The notes under the pieces were generated by a model. That model worked only from the letters and a program-made list of their open reading frames with translations. It was not told the origin of the DNA and ran no database searches. Shown one piece after another: positions 9,321-19,639 of a stretch of DNA of 64,000 nucleotides; the stretch's first letter is position 1, and each line of letters starts with the position of its first letter. Location: positions 1,426,001 to 1,490,000 of the forward strand of contig NZ_AP017295.1 of assembly GCF_001548375.1 (NCBI RefSeq), written 5' to 3'. The translations under genes were made by a program, and so were the position numbers. This stretch comes from Nostoc sp. NIES-3756. Its GTDB lineage: Bacteria > Cyanobacteriota > Cyanobacteriia > Cyanobacteriales > Nostocaceae.

Positions 9321-10148
9321 CTAATGACTAAAAACTAACTTTGGCATGGTGTCATACCAAACGTCAGGGGTAAAGGGAAAATCTGGATAGCCGACTCGTA
9401 ACAAGCATAAACCTTGTGACGGTGCGGCGTGTTTTACTTCTTCCCGGCGTTGTTCTTTCCAGAGTTCGGTGAAGTTAGCCAGAGTTCTTTGTCCAGAACC
9501 TACCTGTACTAACATTCCTACCAACAGTCGCACCATGCCATATAAAAATCCATTTGCTTGAATTTCAATATGGATAAACGGCCCACTGCGATCGCACTCT
9601 ACTGCTTGCACTTCTACCCAGGAATGCGATCGCTTTGACCCTGCACGGTGAAATGCGGCTAAGTGATGCTTTCCCAACAGGGGTTCCAAAGCAGCCTGCA
9701 TCAGAGTTTCATCCAGGGGAGCATAATAATAATGCCAACTGAAGGGGGTAACGAACAAGTTCGGCCAATCTTCAGTATAAATTGTATAGCGATACCGCCT
9801 GTATGCTGCACTAAAGCGAGCGTGCCAACGGTTATCTACACCTGCTGAAGCTTTGATTAATATATCCTTGGGCAGATAGCTATTAAGTACCGATGCCCAC
9901 TTATGGGGGGGAATTAAACCTGTCGCGTCAAAATGGGCTACTTGAGCAGCAGCATGAACGCCGCTATCTGTACGCCCCGCACCATGTAGTGTGACATGAT
10001 GCCCAAGAATTTTGGCGATCGCAGTTTCAATTTCTTCCTGTACTGAGCGATGATGTTTCTGTCGTTGCCAGCCATGAAAATGAGTGCCAAGGTATTGAAT
10101 TACCAAGGCTACTCGCTGAGTTTCTCTGGGCTGGTGACTATCTAACAT
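9321..10148 (-). CDS. truA: tRNA pseudouridine(38-40) synthase
   Basis: TruA (275 residues) isomerises uridines 38-40 in the anticodon arm of many tRNAs. The catalytic Asp lies in AGRTDSGVHAAAQVAHFD (about residues 57-74); QYLGTHFHGWQRQ near the N-terminus and NGFLYGMVRLLVGMLVQVG near the C-terminus are family landmarks. Its position between rplQ and rplM follows the usual cyanobacterial order and probably gives co-transcription with the ribosomal genes. Confidence 0.95.
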   Translation of the reverse strand: MLDSHQPRETQRVALVIQYLGTHFHGWQRQKHHRSVQEEIETAIAKILGHHVTLHGAGRTDSGVHAAAQVAHFDATGLIPPHKWASVLNSYLPKDILIKASAGVDNRWHARFSAAYRRYRYTIYTEDWPNLFVTPFSWHYYYAPLDETLMQAALEPLLGKHHLAAFHRAGSKRSHSWVEVQAVECDRSGPFIHIEIQANGFLYGMVRLLVGMLVQVGSGQRTLANFTELWKEQRREEVKHAAPSQGLCLLRVGYPDFPFTPDVWYDTMPKLVFSH

Positions 10149-10269
10149 AATTTAAGTGCTGAGTAGTGAGTGCTGAGTTATGAGTAAGAATTTCTCCCTC
10201 ATCTCCCGGCTGGTGAGCGTAGCCGTTCGCGGAGCGTCTCGCAGAGAACCACATCTCCTCTACCCTTCT
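10149..10269. repeat. Nostoc palindromic repeat between truA and rplQ
   Basis: The spacer holds a GAGTGCTGAGT-type repeat and the palindromic block GAGCGTAGCCGTTCGCGG, GCGTCTCGCAGAGAACC, which recurs at 49303-49400. Such blocks are scattered through Nostoc genomes. No gene is seen here. Confidence 0.6.
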
Positions 10270-10620
10270 CTACACCAACTCAATAATTGCCATCTCAGCA
10301 TTGTCCCCACGACGCGGTACGGTATGTAAAATGCGGGTGTATCCGCCTTGACGATTACCATACCGAGTGGGAACTTGCTCAAACAGCGCATGAACTAGCT
10401 GTTTGTCGTAGATATATCCCAAAGCTCGACGACGTGCTGATAAAGAGCCATCTTTGGCGAGGGTAATGATTTTATCTACTTCGCTTCTTACTACTTTTGC
10501 TCGAACCAAAGTAGTGGTTATCCGACCATGACGGACTAGCTCAGTTGTCAACGCACGTAACAGGGCGCGGCGCTGATCTGCGGGTTTACCCAGTTTTTTG
10601 ACTCGATTCCGGTGACGCAT
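10270..10620 (-). CDS. rplQ: 50S ribosomal protein L17
   Basis: L17 (116 residues) sits near the polypeptide exit tunnel. The N-terminus [20 protein letters not shown] and the C-terminal [14 protein letters not shown] identify it. It follows rpoA by 33 bp, the standard alpha-operon order, and is probably co-transcribed with it. Confidence 0.98.
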   Translation of the reverse strand: MRHRNRVKKLGKPADQRRALLRALTTELVRHGRITTTLVRAKVVRSEVDKIITLAKDGSLSARRRALGYIYDKQLVHALFEQVPTRYGNRQGGYTRILHTVPRRGDNAEMAIIELV

Positions 10621-10653
10621 AAAAATACTAAGGTGAACTTTGAAACGTTTAAA

Positions 10654-11601
10654 TTAGCCGTGTTTGCCACTTCTTTCTTGAGGTAAAGTAATCCCCAAGC
10701 GTCGCTGTAAGGCTTCAACGACTTCTTCTGCTGACTTCTGACCGAAGTTTTTAATTTCTAACAAGTCTTCTTGGGTGTAATCTAACAAGTCAGCCACAGA
10801 GTTGACCTGCGCCCGTTTGAGACAGTTGTAAGCGCGGACAGAAAGCTGCAATTCTTCGATAGGAATTTGGGCAGTTGGGTCGTCGGGAATATCAGAGTTT
10901 GTATCCGTTGGTTCTAATGAGATGTCTTTCAACGGATTGAACAACTCTACTAGGATGCCAGCTGCCGATGATAGTGCTTCTTGAGGAGAGATGCTACCAT
11001 TTGTCCAAACTTCTAGGAGCAGTCTGTCTCTAGGAATCGAGCCATCTGCACGCACTTCCTCGACGCTGTAGTTAACTTTCCGCACTGGCATAAATATCGA
11101 GTCGATTTGCAGAAAGTCTAAAGAAGTGGCTTCTTCCCTTCCTCTTTCGACTGTGCGATATCCTTTGCCTCGCTCAATGCGAAATTCCATTTCTAGTTTG
11201 CCGCCCTCAGCAATAGTGGCTACATACTGGGTAGGATCGATAACTTCAACTTCACTGGGCAAATCAAAATGTGATGCCGTGATTGTTGCTGGCCCGGTCA
11301 CTAACAATCTGCCAATTTGGGCTTGAGAAGAATAACTCTTGAGGATGACTTCTTTCATCCGCATGATGATTTCTAGTACATCTTCCCGTACACCCGGAAC
11401 TGTAGCAAATTCGTGAGAAACACCCGCAATTCTTACTGCTGTAACTGCTGTTCCCTCTAGGTTGGACAATAAAACTCGCCGCAACGCATTGCCGACTGTT
11501 GTTCCTTGACCACGCTCTAGAGGTTCTAGAATAAATTTACTGTAATGGTTCCGACTTTCCTCTGTATTAGACTCTACACATTCAATTTGAAACTGCGCCA
11601 C
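10654..11601 (-). CDS. rpoA: DNA-directed RNA polymerase subunit alpha
   Basis: Alpha forms the dimer that nucleates RNA polymerase; its C-terminal domain touches UP elements and activators. GTTVGNALRRVLLSNLEG in the N-terminal domain and the C-terminal helix-hairpin-helix region CLKRAQVNSVADLL, NFGQKSAEEVVEAL are clear. I choose the GTG at 11601 (315 residues, MAQFQIECVES) because GGGAGG lies about 7 bases upstream and family members start here. A longer frame from 11640 adds 13 unconserved residues. Confidence 0.97.
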   Translation of the reverse strand: MAQFQIECVESNTEESRNHYSKFILEPLERGQGTTVGNALRRVLLSNLEGTAVTAVRIAGVSHEFATVPGVREDVLEIIMRMKEVILKSYSSQAQIGRLLVTGPATITASHFDLPSEVEVIDPTQYVATIAEGGKLEMEFRIERGKGYRTVERGREEATSLDFLQIDSIFMPVRKVNYSVEEVRADGSIPRDRLLLEVWTNGSISPQEALSSAAGILVELFNPLKDISLEPTDTNSDIPDDPTAQIPIEELQLSVRAYNCLKRAQVNSVADLLDYTQEDLLEIKNFGQKSAEEVVEALQRRLGITLPQERSGKHG

Positions 11602-11867
11602 GGAGTAGCCTCCCTTAATTAAGGTGCTGCTAGCAGGCAAACTTATTTGCCTCTCGAATTTACTTTATTGCCCTGGGCTTTTTTAGTAGTATCAAAATGC
11701 CAATATTTTGTAACGGTACAGTTTGACTTGCTAATTAGCTTGTGGGTATTGATTATATTTGGGGTGATTTGGTTTATCGCAGCCCTCCCTGATGGAAGAG
11801 CTGACACGCTTAATTGTCGTCCCAGCCGTCGGAAGTTCTTTTAGTCTAATTGCTAGGAAATCTTGAC

Positions 11868-12263
11868 CTATACGCGGCGGCGCTTGGGTGGACGGCAACC
11901 ATTGTGAGGAATGGGGGTAATATCGCGGATGAGGGTGATTTCTAAACCCGCACCTTGCAGCGCCCGAATCGCAGTTTCTCTACCTGCGCCTGGGCCGCTA
12001 ACCATAACTTCAATTTGGCGCATTCCTTGGTCTATTGCGCGTCTAGCTGCACTTTCAGCTGCGGTTTGCGCTGCGAAGGGAGTTCCTTTTTTCGCGCCTT
12101 TAAAACCGCTAGAACCAGCACTAGCCCAGGAAATTACATCGCCGTTTTGATCGGTAATGGTGACAATGCTATTGTTGAAAGTAGATTGGATGTAAGCCAT
12201 TCCGTTAGGAACGTTCCTTTTCTGCTTCTTACTCCCAGATTTCTTTGTTGGTTGTCTTGCCAT
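11868..12263 (-). CDS. rpsK: 30S ribosomal protein S11
   Basis: S11 (131 residues) forms part of the 30S platform at the mRNA exit site. Motifs include [37 protein letters not shown] and the basic C-terminal PPKRRRV. It lies between rpsM and rpoA, as in most bacteria. The 266-bp gap to the rpoA start contains no gene. Confidence 0.98.
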   Translation of the reverse strand: MARQPTKKSGSKKQKRNVPNGMAYIQSTFNNSIVTITDQNGDVISWASAGSSGFKGAKKGTPFAAQTAAESAARRAIDQGMRQIEVMVSGPGAGRETAIRALQGAGLEITLIRDITPIPHNGCRPPKRRRV

Positions 12264-12317
12264 ATTATTTCAGTTAATCTAAGGTAAAACTTGCTCTTTT
12301 TAGCAAGCAGAGAAATA

Positions 12318-12698
12318 TTACTTACCAGGAGCCTTCTTCTTCCCGGCCACTGTCTGCCGTCTCCCACGACGGGTTCTAGCATTAGTACGAGTTCTTTGTC
12401 CTCTTACTGGTAAGCCCATCCGATGACGACGGCCTCTGTATGTACCAATGTCAATCAAGCGCTTGATGTTCATTGCTTCCAAGCGCCGCAAGTCACCTTC
12501 AACTTGATAGTTGCTTTCGACTTCGCCCCTGAGGGCTGCTACGTCGGCATCGCTGAGGTCTTTAACGCGGGTATCTGGGTTAACCCCTGTAGCCTCTAGG
12601 ATTTCTTGTGACCTTGATAGCCCAATTCCGTAGATATAGGTCAGACCAATTTCTACACGTTTATCGCGTGGAAGGTCTACTCCGGCAATACGTGCCAC
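12318..12698 (-). CDS. rpsM: 30S ribosomal protein S13
   Basis: S13 (126 residues) bridges the 30S head to the 50S subunit and touches P-site t[23 protein letters not shown] at the start and the basic tail [14 protein letters not shown] are diagnostic. The start codon is GTG (12698-12696), preceded by GGGAG at about 8 bases. The next gene, rpsK, starts 54 bp downstream. Confidence 0.97.
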   Translation of the reverse strand: MARIAGVDLPRDKRVEIGLTYIYGIGLSRSQEILEATGVNPDTRVKDLSDADVAALRGEVESNYQVEGDLRRLEAMNIKRLIDIGTYRGRRHRMGLPVRGQRTRTNARTRRGRRQTVAGKKKAPGK

Positions 12699-12810
12699 GA
12701 TGAATTACTCCCTATTGTTTTCGCAGTTATTGATGGAAAAACGCGGCTAACCGCGCCAATATTTTAGCTGGTGATGATATGGGTAACGTCACTCTCAGCG
12801 TTCAGGAATC

Positions 12811-12924
12811 TTATCCTTGACGTTGCTTGTGCTTGGGATTGACGCAGATCACCATAACGCGCCCACGACGGCGGATCACGTTACACTTTTCACAAATCTT
12901 TTTGACCGAGGCTCTAACTTTCAT
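12811..12924 (-). CDS. rpmJ: 50S ribosomal protein L36
   Basis: This 37-residue gene reads [20 protein letters not shown] and ends NPKHKQRQG. It keeps the zinc ribbon ligands Cys11, Cys14 and Cys27 and a His near residue 32. L36 stabilises 23S rRNA near the GTPase-associated region. Its place between infA and rpsM is conserved. Confidence 0.97.
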   Translation of the reverse strand: MKVRASVKKICEKCNVIRRRGRVMVICVNPKHKQRQG

Positions 12925-13040
12925 GCCTTTAAAAATTGACTCCAAATGTTAAATTATAGCATTTCTAGGAATTTTTATGCAATTAAGTAAATGGGTAACA
13001 CCCAAATAATTTGTTTTATGGTAGACTTCCTTACATATAT

Positions 13041-13265
13041 CTACTTCTTACGCAATCGGTAAGTGATTCTGCCTTTTGTGAGGTCGTAGGGGGTTAGTTC
13101 TACTTTGACGCGATCGCCAGGCAAAATTTTGATATAGTTACGGCGAATCTTACCAGAGATGTGTGCCAGAACGTTGAAGCCGTTATCTAAATCAACGCGA
13201 AACATGGCGTTAGGCAAGGACTCAGTGACAGTGCCTTCCATTTCAATCAAATCTTGTTTAGACAA
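13041..13265 (-). CDS. infA: Translation initiation factor IF-1
   Basis: IF-1 (74 residues) is a single OB-fold protein that occupies the 30S A site during initiation. [20 protein letters not shown] and [11 protein letters not shown] match the family. The start is a TTG at 13265 preceded by GAGG about 7 bases upstream, a weak start codon that probably limits its output relative to the ribosomal proteins. It lies between adk and rpmJ, as usual for cyanobacteria. Confidence 0.96.
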
Positions 13266-13439
13266 GTTTTTTCCTCAATTCAACAATTTTTTGTTCGGAT
13301 GCAGCACTCATCTGCAAGAGAACATATTTTAAGAAATATATCAACCGTTTATTAATATATCTTAGCTAAATTTGGCAACATTCTTAGAGAGTAGGGTTGG
13401 GGTGTAGGAAGTGATGAATCCCTATGCCCCATGCCCAGG

Positions 13440-13994
13440 TTATGAAGCTAACGTTTGTGTCAATTCGTGAGTGACTTCTTCTTGGGATTGGTCGCCGTTA
13501 ATGGTTAGGAGTTTTTGGCGATCGCTGTAATAATCAATCAAAGGTGCGGTGTCGTTACGGTAAATTTCCAAACGACGACGAATTACTTCTTCAGTGTCGT
13601 CTTTCCGTCCTCTGGATAATAAACGTGTTACCACAACATCATCTGGCGCATCTAAATTGACTACTCTTTCACCACCTTGACCAGTCTTTGCTAGCAATTC
13701 CTCAAGAAAAGCCGCTTGTGTGACTTTGCGAGGGAAACCGTCCAATATCCATCCGGATTGAGCATCCACTTGACCCAGGCGTTCCTCTACCAAGTCCTGT
13801 ACTAACTGGTCAGGAACCAACTCACCGCTATTCACATAGCCTTGAGCTTTGATTCCCAAAGGAGTTTGCTCTTTCATGGCTTGGCGCAAAATATCCCCAG
13901 TAGAAATATGGGGAATATTTAGATGCTGTGCCAAAATTTGAGCTTGTGTTCCTTTCCCTGCACCAGGCGGCCCCAAGAAGATTAGTCGCGTCAC
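13440..13994 (-). CDS. adk: Adenylate kinase (short form)
   Basis: Adenylate kinase makes two ADP from ATP and AMP. The P-loop GPPGAGKGTQ is at residues 8-17, the AMP-binding HISTGDILR at about 29-37 and DGFPRKVTQA at about 84-93. At 184 residues it is the short type that lacks the extended LID domain. The GTG start overlaps the secY stop by one base (TAGTG), suggesting translational coupling, as expected for the conserved secY-adk pair. Confidence 0.96.
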   Translation of the reverse strand: MTRLIFLGPPGAGKGTQAQILAQHLNIPHISTGDILRQAMKEQTPLGIKAQGYVNSGELVPDQLVQDLVEERLGQVDAQSGWILDGFPRKVTQAAFLEELLAKTGQGGERVVNLDAPDDVVVTRLLSRGRKDDTEEVIRRRLEIYRNDTAPLIDYYSDRQKLLTINGDQSQEEVTHELTQTLAS

Positions 13995-15307
13995 TATTGT
14001 TTCACCATTCCTTCATAACGCTGAGAAATAACGTAAGTTTGGACTTGTTTTGCTGTCTCAATCGCCACACCAACGAGAATTAGTAAAGATGTTGCACCTA
14101 ATCCTCTAAATGTTGGTACATTCAAAGCTCTTTCTACAGCAGTGGGGATAATTGCAACTAAGCCCAAGAACATTGCACCCAAGAAAGTTAGTCTGTTAAT
14201 TACTCGCTCGATATATTCGCTAGTTGCTTTCCCTGGACGAATACCTGGAATACTAGAACCCATTTTTTTCAAGTTCTGAGCCACATCCACAGGGTTAACA
14301 ATCAAAGATGAGTAGAAGTAGCTAAAGAAAACAATGGAAATTAAGTACACCAAAGCGTACACCCAAGAACCAGAACCACCAGGACTGAGGTAAGTGTTGA
14401 CGATGTTCGCCAACTCTGGGTTTTTGGTGAAGTTAGCAATCAAAAGCGGCAAGCTGAGGATGGCTGCGGCAAAAATGATCGGCATGACACCGCCGGAAAT
14501 GAGGCGTAAGGGTAAGTAGCTACGTTGTTCTGCTAACACCCGACGACCAACTTGACGGCGAGCGGAAATGATGGGGATGCGGCGGATACCTTCTTGAACG
14601 AAGACGATACCCACAATTGTGGCTAGGAAGACTAACACTAGCACGATGACGCGACCAACAATTTCTCTACCGCTAACCTGGACTAAATCAATGGTGTCAC
14701 CCAAAGATTTTGGCAATGAAGCAACAATATTGACAAAAATCAACAAAGATGCACCGTTACCAATACCCCGTTCTGTGATCAGTTCCGATGCCCACATAAC
14801 GAACATAGAGCCAGCCGTGAGTGCGATCGCAGTTTCCGCTACAAATATTGGCCCTGGCTGTAAGGCAAATTGTTGCAGGAATAAAGCAGAGAAAGCTGTA
14901 CTTTGGACAATCGCCCAACCTACAGTTACATAACGAGTAATTTGGGAAATTTTCCGGCGACCAGCTTCGCCTTCATTTTTCTGTAAATTTTCTAAAGATG
15001 GTATTGCTGCCGTCAGCAATTGGATGATAATGGAGGCATTAATAAAGGGCAGAATCCCTAAAGCAAAGACTCCTAAAGTAGAAAGTCCCCGCCCAGAGAA
15101 TATATCCAATAAACCGAATATGGAATTATTGCCCGAAATGGCTTCGGCAAATCTAGGTCTATCAATTCCTGGGACTGGTAAAAAGATACCCAGGCGAACC
15201 AAAATTAAAATACCGACAGTTACAAGCAGCCTACCTCTCAGTCCGGCTGCTTGTGCCATCTGCATAAAAGTTTCTTGAGCCGTTGGGGCTTTATCTCGAC
15301 TGATCAT
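13994..15307 (-). CDS. secY: Protein translocase subunit SecY
   Basis: SecY (437 residues) forms the channel for Sec-dependent export and membrane insertion, in cyanobacteria in both the plasma and thylakoid membranes. About ten hydrophobic helices are visible. Family motifs include LGIFLPVPGIDRPRF near the N-terminus, NEGEAGRRKISQITRYVTVG, and GIRPGKATSEYI before the last helices. It lies 70 bp after rplO and overlaps adk. It is typically the last spc-operon gene with a membrane role. Confidence 0.97.
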   Translation of the reverse strand: MISRDKAPTAQETFMQMAQAAGLRGRLLVTVGILILVRLGIFLPVPGIDRPRFAEAISGNNSIFGLLDIFSGRGLSTLGVFALGILPFINASIIIQLLTAAIPSLENLQKNEGEAGRRKISQITRYVTVGWAIVQSTAFSALFLQQFALQPGPIFVAETAIALTAGSMFVMWASELITERGIGNGASLLIFVNIVASLPKSLGDTIDLVQVSGREIVGRVIVLVLVFLATIVGIVFVQEGIRRIPIISARRQVGRRVLAEQRSYLPLRLISGGVMPIIFAAAILSLPLLIANFTKNPELANIVNTYLSPGGSGSWVYALVYLISIVFFSYFYSSLIVNPVDVAQNLKKMGSSIPGIRPGKATSEYIERVINRLTFLGAMFLGLVAIIPTAVERALNVPTFRGLGATSLLILVGVAIETAKQVQTYVISQRYEGMVKQ

Positions 15308-15377
15308 AGAGTGCTACCTTTATCGTTAAGCAGGCGCTGGAAGCGAGTTAGCTAGCTTGCAAGTGCGCTGTTAGGCT

Positions 15378-15824
15378 TCACCCTAAAACTTCACAACTGC
15401 CTCCAGCCGCCTCAATTTTGCTACGAGCTTGACCTGTGAAAGCTGCCGCTTTGACGTTGAGTGCTACGCCTAATTCCCCATTACCCAAAACTTTCAATGG
15501 GCCTTTAGCAGCAGTTAAAATACCTGCTTCTCTTAAAGACTCCAAAGTTACTTCTGTATTTGCAGGAAGTGACGCTAACTTCTCTACATTAATCGTAGTG
15601 TAAATTTTCCGATTAACTAAAGGAAAGCCCTTCAGTTTAGGTATCCGGCGGTACAATGGCTGTTGACCACCTTCAAAACCAGGTCTAGTGCTGCTACCAG
15701 AACGAGATTTTTGACCTCTCATACCTAGACCAGCACTAGCACCTTGTCCAGCAGAAATACCTCTACCTACACGGCGGCGGCGTTTTTTTGAGCCTTTTTG
15801 AGGCTTAAGATCGTTGAGTCTCAT
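15378..15824 (-). CDS. rplO: 50S ribosomal protein L15
   Basis: L15 (148 residues) has the glycine- and arginine-rich N-terminal tail [20 protein letters not shown] that threads through 23S rRNA, then a globular domain ending [10 protein letters not shown]. The order rpsE-rplO without rpmD (L30) between them is the normal cyanobacterial arrangement. The 72-bp gap to rpsE carries a GTCAGTT heptad repeat. Confidence 0.97.
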   Translation of the reverse strand: MRLNDLKPQKGSKKRRRRVGRGISAGQGASAGLGMRGQKSRSGSSTRPGFEGGQQPLYRRIPKLKGFPLVNRKIYTTINVEKLASLPANTEVTLESLREAGILTAAKGPLKVLGNGELGVALNVKAAAFTGQARSKIEAAGGSCEVLG

Positions 15825-15896
15825 AATCTTACTCTGTGTTTGTCAGTTGTCAGTTGTCAGTTGTCAGTAGCTTTAGAACTACAGATAAATGACAAC
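15825..15896. repeat. Heptad repeat between rpsE and rplO
   Basis: Four copies of GTCAGTT lie between the rpsE stop and the rplO start inside the operon. Such a repeat is expected to be transcribed as part of the mRNA. Confidence 0.75.
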
Positions 15897-16421
15897 CTAG
15901 ATGTAGAGTTTTTCGATTGCAATGCCTCTGTCTTCGGCGACTTCAGCAAAGGTACGCAGTGTAGATAGGGCGTTAACTGCTGCTCTAGCGTTATTGAGTG
16001 GGTTGTTAGAGCCGAGTTGCTTGGCGAGTACGTTACGCACGCCAGCTAATTCCAATACTGTACGAACAGCACCACCAGCAATTACACCAGTACCAGGAGC
16101 GGCTGGACGCATCATGACTTTAGCACCGCCACCTACACCATCAATGGGGTGAGGGATGGAGTTAGATTTGGTGATTGGGATATCAATGAGGTGTTTTTTG
16201 CCATCGGCTACACCTTTTTTCACTGCGCCAATTACATCAGAAGCTTTGCCTACTCCTACTCCTACTTGACCGCGTTCGTTACCAACAACAACGATCGCAC
16301 GGAAGCTGAGTTTTTTACCACCTTTAACTACCTTGCTCACCCGTCGGATTTGAATTACCCGCTCTTGCCAGTTGGTTTCTTCTTTTTTTGCGCGGTTAGC
16401 TTTACGACGACCTGTTGCCAT
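15897..16421 (-). CDS. rpsE: 30S ribosomal protein S5
   Basis: S5 (174 residues) helps keep decoding accurate and lines the mRNA entry. The N-terminal double-stranded RNA-binding part contains [20 protein letters not shown] and the C-terminal part [19 protein letters not shown]. Long basic residues precede it ([15 protein letters not shown]). It lies 80 bp after rplR; that spacer has TCAATAG heptads. Confidence 0.97.
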   Translation of the reverse strand: MATGRRKANRAKKEETNWQERVIQIRRVSKVVKGGKKLSFRAIVVVGNERGQVGVGVGKASDVIGAVKKGVADGKKHLIDIPITKSNSIPHPIDGVGGGAKVMMRPAAPGTGVIAGGAVRTVLELAGVRNVLAKQLGSNNPLNNARAAVNALSTLRTFAEVAEDRGIAIEKLYI

Positions 16422-16439
16422 AATTTATGCTCTCTATTT

Positions 16440-16500
16440 AGTCAATAGTCAACAGTCAATAGTCAATAGTCAATCACTTTTGACTTTTGACTTTTGACAG
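16440..16500. repeat. Heptad repeat between rplR and rpsE
   Basis: Copies of GTCAATA and then of ACTTTTG (the latter three times) fill the spacer upstream of rpsE. They are in the transcribed region of the operon. Confidence 0.75.
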
Positions 16501-16501
16501 T

Positions 16502-16864
16502 TTAGAAATCTAAACCAGCTTCGCGTGCTGCTTCGGCTAGTGCTTTGATGCGACCGTGGTATAAGTTACCACCTCTATCAAATACGACTTTGGTAATGCC
16601 TTTTTCTAGCGATCGCTGTGCGATCAATTTACCGATTTGGGCTGATGCTGTACAGTTACCGCCCGATGTCAAACTAGATTTCACTTCTGGTTCTACAGTT
16701 GATGCTGCTACCAGTGTGTGATGTTGTGTATCATCAATTACTTGAGCGTAAATATGCTCATTAGAGCGGAATACAGCCAACCGTGGACGTTCTGGAGAAC
16801 CTTGAACTTTACCACGAATGCGTCTGTGACGACGATTTTTTGATTCTCTACGAGTAAGTTTCAT
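16502..16864 (-). CDS. rplR: 50S ribosomal protein L18
   Basis: L18 (120 residues) binds 5S rRNA together with L5. The basic N-terminus [20 protein letters not shown] and the C-terminal [19 protein letters not shown] are typical. It starts 2 bases after the rplF stop, so the two are likely coupled. Confidence 0.97.
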   Translation of the reverse strand: MKLTRRESKNRRHRRIRGKVQGSPERPRLAVFRSNEHIYAQVIDDTQHHTLVAASTVEPEVKSSLTSGGNCTASAQIGKLIAQRSLEKGITKVVFDRGGNLYHGRIKALAEAAREAGLDF

Positions 16865-16866
16865 GT

Positions 16867-17415
16867 TTACTTCTTACCACCCTTACCAGTCTTACCAGCT
16901 TTACGTCTGACCACCTCACCGGCATAGCGAATACCTTTACCCTTGTAAGGTTCTGGTGGACGAACGGCACGAACTTTTGCTGCTGTGTTACCAACAATTT
17001 CTTTGTCATAGCCACTGACTATAACGTTGGTGTTGTTTTCTACAGCAAACTGAATCCCATCTGGTGGTTCAATTTGGACTTGATGGCTATAACCCATGTT
17101 GAGAACTAGGTTACGACCTTGAACTGCTGCCCGATAACCTACACCTTGAATTTCCAAGCGACGTTGGAAACCTTGGGAAACTCCCTCTACCATATTGGCA
17201 ACTAGAGTCCGGCTTAAACCGTGGAGTTGTCTGGAGGTACGAGTTTCATCCCGACGGGTGACTTGTAAAGTATCCCCTTCTTGGGTAACTGTGACGTTAG
17301 GGGGCAGGTTTCTTGAGAGTTCGCCCTTAGGGCCTTTCACCGCTACTTTTGTGCCGTCGATGGTGACTTGCACTTTTGCGGGTACAGTAATTGGACGTTT
17401 ACCAATACGAGACAT
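16867..17415 (-). CDS. rplF: 50S ribosomal protein L6
   Basis: L6 (182 residues) has two similar domains near the sarcin-ricin loop. [20 protein letters not shown] and the C-terminal [20 protein letters not shown] are diagnostic. The gene is 137 bp after rpsH. The spacer includes a GTCAGTT tract and a CCCACTGGGT palindrome also seen near rpsS, but no gene. Confidence 0.97.
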   Translation of the reverse strand: MSRIGKRPITVPAKVQVTIDGTKVAVKGPKGELSRNLPPNVTVTQEGDTLQVTRRDETRTSRQLHGLSRTLVANMVEGVSQGFQRRLEIQGVGYRAAVQGRNLVLNMGYSHQVQIEPPDGIQFAVENNTNVIVSGYDKEIVGNTAAKVRAVRPPEPYKGKGIRYAGEVVRRKAGKTGKGGKK

Positions 17416-17552
17416 GATTTTTTATCCTTTGTCAGTTGTGAGTCAGTGCGGTCTTGGGGGTTTCCCCCATGAGTAACTGACGAACCCACTGGGTCAGTTG
17501 TCAGTTGTCAGTTGTCCTAATGACTAACGACCAATGACTAATGACCAAATAA
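17416..17552. repeat. Heptad repeats and palindromic block between rpsH and rplF
   Basis: The spacer contains GTCAGTTGTCAGTTGTC, AATGACTAACGACCAATGAC and a GGTTTCCCCCATGAG block. A very similar block (CATGGGGGAAACCCCCAAGACCG) occurs in the rpsS-rplV spacer at 21659-21682. No coding frame is seen. Confidence 0.65.
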
Positions 17553-17954
17553 CTACCATACGTAGCAAAGTATTTCACCACCCACGTTTTGACGACGCGC
17601 TTCGCGGTCGGTCATGATACCACTGGATGTAGAAATGATGGCAATACCAATACCACCTAATACTCTTGGTAATTCTTTTCTGTTGGAGTAAACACGCAAA
17701 CCGGGCTTACTGACGCGCTTAAGAGCGGTAATCAGTGGTTGACGATTTTTACCTTTGTATTTCAAAGAAATTACTAGGTTACGTTTTACGCCATCTCCAT
17801 CTTCGGAAAATTCAGCAATAAAGCCTTCTTCCTGTAACACTCTAGCAATGCTACGTGTCATTTTTGTGGCTGGCACTTGTGTTGTTTGATGCCTTGCCAT
17901 GTTAGCATTGCGGATGCGCGTCAGCATATCTGCAATTGTGTCGTTAGCCGCCAT
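17553..17954 (-). CDS. rpsH: 30S ribosomal protein S8
   Basis: S8 (133 residues) binds helix 21 of 16S rRNA and in many bacteria also regulates the spc operon. Motifs: [18 protein letters not shown] at the N-terminus and [20 protein letters not shown] at the C-terminus. It follows rplE by 20 bp. rpsN (S14) is absent between them, the normal cyanobacterial state. Confidence 0.97.
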   Translation of the reverse strand: MAANDTIADMLTRIRNANMARHQTTQVPATKMTRSIARVLQEEGFIAEFSEDGDGVKRNLVISLKYKGKNRQPLITALKRVSKPGLRVYSNRKELPRVLGGIGIAIISTSSGIMTDREARRQNVGGEILCYVW

Positions 17955-17974
17955 CGTTCCCTCTTTAGATGAAC

Positions 17975-18523
17975 TTATTGATCGCGAAAGGGCATTCCAA
18001 ATTCTTTGAGTAAGGCGCGGCCCTCTTCGTCGTTTTTCGCTGTGGTGATGATGGAAATATCAAGACCACGGATTTGATCGATGCTGTCGTATTCGATTTC
18101 TGGAAAGATTAACTGTTCTCTTACGCCTAGAGTATAGTTACCGCGACCGTCGAAGCTTTTAGGGCTGATACCACGGAAGTCTCTAATTCTAGGTAGTGAT
18201 AGGCTAATCAGGCGGTCGAAGAAGGAATACATCCTCTCGCCTCGCAGCGTCACCATGATACCAACAGGCATACCCTGACGAATTTTAAAACCAGCGATCG
18301 CCTTCTTCGCTCTAGTAACTACTGGCTTTTGACCAGTAATTGTGGCAATTTCGGTTAAGGATGCTTCTAAGGCTTTAGCATTTTGAGCTGCTTCGCCCAA
18401 ACCTCGGTTAACAGTAATCTTCACCAACTTGGGTACTTGATGTACGTTAGTGTATTGAAACTGTTGTGTGAGTTTAGGAACGATTGTCTCGTTATATATG
18501 GTTTTGAGTCTTGGTGTCGCCAT
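17975..18523 (-). CDS. rplE: 50S ribosomal protein L5
   Basis: L5 (182 residues) joins 5S rRNA to the 50S subunit. [37 protein letters not shown] and [20 protein letters not shown] are family blocks. It is 98 bp after rplX and 20 bp before rpsH. Confidence 0.97.
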   Translation of the reverse strand: MATPRLKTIYNETIVPKLTQQFQYTNVHQVPKLVKITVNRGLGEAAQNAKALEASLTEIATITGQKPVVTRAKKAIAGFKIRQGMPVGIMVTLRGERMYSFFDRLISLSLPRIRDFRGISPKSFDGRGNYTLGVREQLIFPEIEYDSIDQIRGLDISIITTAKNDEEGRALLKEFGMPFRDQ

Positions 18524-18621
18524 AGTTTTTTGTCCTTCTCCCTGGTCTTGGTCAGGGATTTAATTTTGATTTTAGATGGTCAATTTAATTGCGTATCTAA
18601 AATCTCAAGGTGGTTGATTCT

Positions 18622-18975
18622 CTAGCTATCGAGAATTTCGCCAGTTTTCTTGAGTTTTCTTACTTTCTTACCTTCGGCGGTGAAAGTGTAGCAGACACGA
18701 CTAGCGACGTTTTGCTTTGTGGAATAAAGCATGACGTTGGAACTGTGAATTGGTGCTTCCTGAGTCACAATTCTGCCCGATTCCCCTTCTTGTTGGGGTT
18801 TTACGTGCTTAGTCTTAATGTTGACACCTTTAACAATGACTTTGCTCAGTTGTGGCAGTGCTTTAATCACTTCACCAATTTTGCCTTTGTCTTTGCCAGC
18901 AATTATTTGCACGGTGTCGCCAGTTTTGACGTGCATTTTATGAAATGTGGGTGTTGTTTCCTTTTTAGCAGGCAT
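18622..18975 (-). CDS. rplX: 50S ribosomal protein L24
   Basis: L24 (117 residues) starts 50S assembly at the 5-prime end of 23S rRNA. The KOW motif [20 protein letters not shown] and the [10 protein letters not shown] block are visible. Its ATG overlaps the rplN stop by one base (TAATG), implying coupled translation. Confidence 0.97.
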   Translation of the reverse strand: MPAKKETTPTFHKMHVKTGDTVQIIAGKDKGKIGEVIKALPQLSKVIVKGVNIKTKHVKPQQEGESGRIVTQEAPIHSSNVMLYSTKQNVASRVCYTFTAEGKKVRKLKKTGEILDS

Positions 18976-19343
18976 TACAGCACCTCCGGAGCCAGAGAAA
19001 CGATTTTAGTGAAGTTTTTGTCGCGCAATTCCCGTGCTACAGGGCCGAATACCCGTGTACCTCTGGGATTACCATCTTTGTTGATGATGACGGCGGCGTT
19101 ATCGTCAAAGCGAATGGTCATACCGCTATCGCGGCGGATGTGATGGCGAGTGCGGACAATTACCGCTTCCACAACATCAGATTTTTTTACAGCCATGTTG
19201 GGTGTAGCATCTTTGACGACAGCGATAATTTTGTCGCCGATGAAACCGTAACGACTGTTACCCGCACCTAAGACACGGATACACATCAATTTACGAGCGC
19301 CGCTATTATCTGCGACATTGAGATAGGTTTGGGGTTGAATCAC
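18975..19343 (-). CDS. rplN: 50S ribosomal protein L14
   Basis: L14 (122 residues) sits at the subunit interface. [20 protein letters not shown] and [20 protein letters not shown] are invariant family blocks. It is 38 bp after rpsQ and overlaps rplX by one base. Confidence 0.98.
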
Positions 19344-19381
19344 AATTGGTCTCCCTTATAAAGTTGTTATTTTTATAACAA

Positions 19382-19627
19382 CTAAGCCTTGGTGTTGAGA
19401 ATTTCTGCAACTTCCCAGCGCTTGGTTTTACTCAAGGGTCTGGTTTCTTTAATCCGCACGCGATCGCCCACTTTACATTTGTTCTCTTCGTCGTGTGCTT
19501 TATAGCGGCGGGTTTTGACTACAATCTTGCCGTACTTGGGGTGGGGAGCGCGGTTTTCTATGGCAACTACCACAGTTTTCTGCATTTTATCGCTCACTAC
19601 CAAGCCGACTCGTTCTTTGATTGCCAT
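19382..19627 (-). CDS. rpsQ: 30S ribosomal protein S17
   Basis: S17 (81 residues) is a primary 16S rRNA-binding OB-fold protein. [20 protein letters not shown] and [20 protein letters not shown] match the family. It is 12 bp after rpmC. Confidence 0.97.
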   Translation of the reverse strand: MAIKERVGLVVSDKMQKTVVVAIENRAPHPKYGKIVVKTRRYKAHDEENKCKVGDRVRIKETRPLSKTKRWEVAEILNTKA

Positions 19628-19639
19628 AATCTCCTACTT

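Noticed and set aside
18610..19143. A 177-residue plus-strand frame opposite rplX and rplN
   Set aside because: It is a shadow of two ribosomal protein genes on the other strand.
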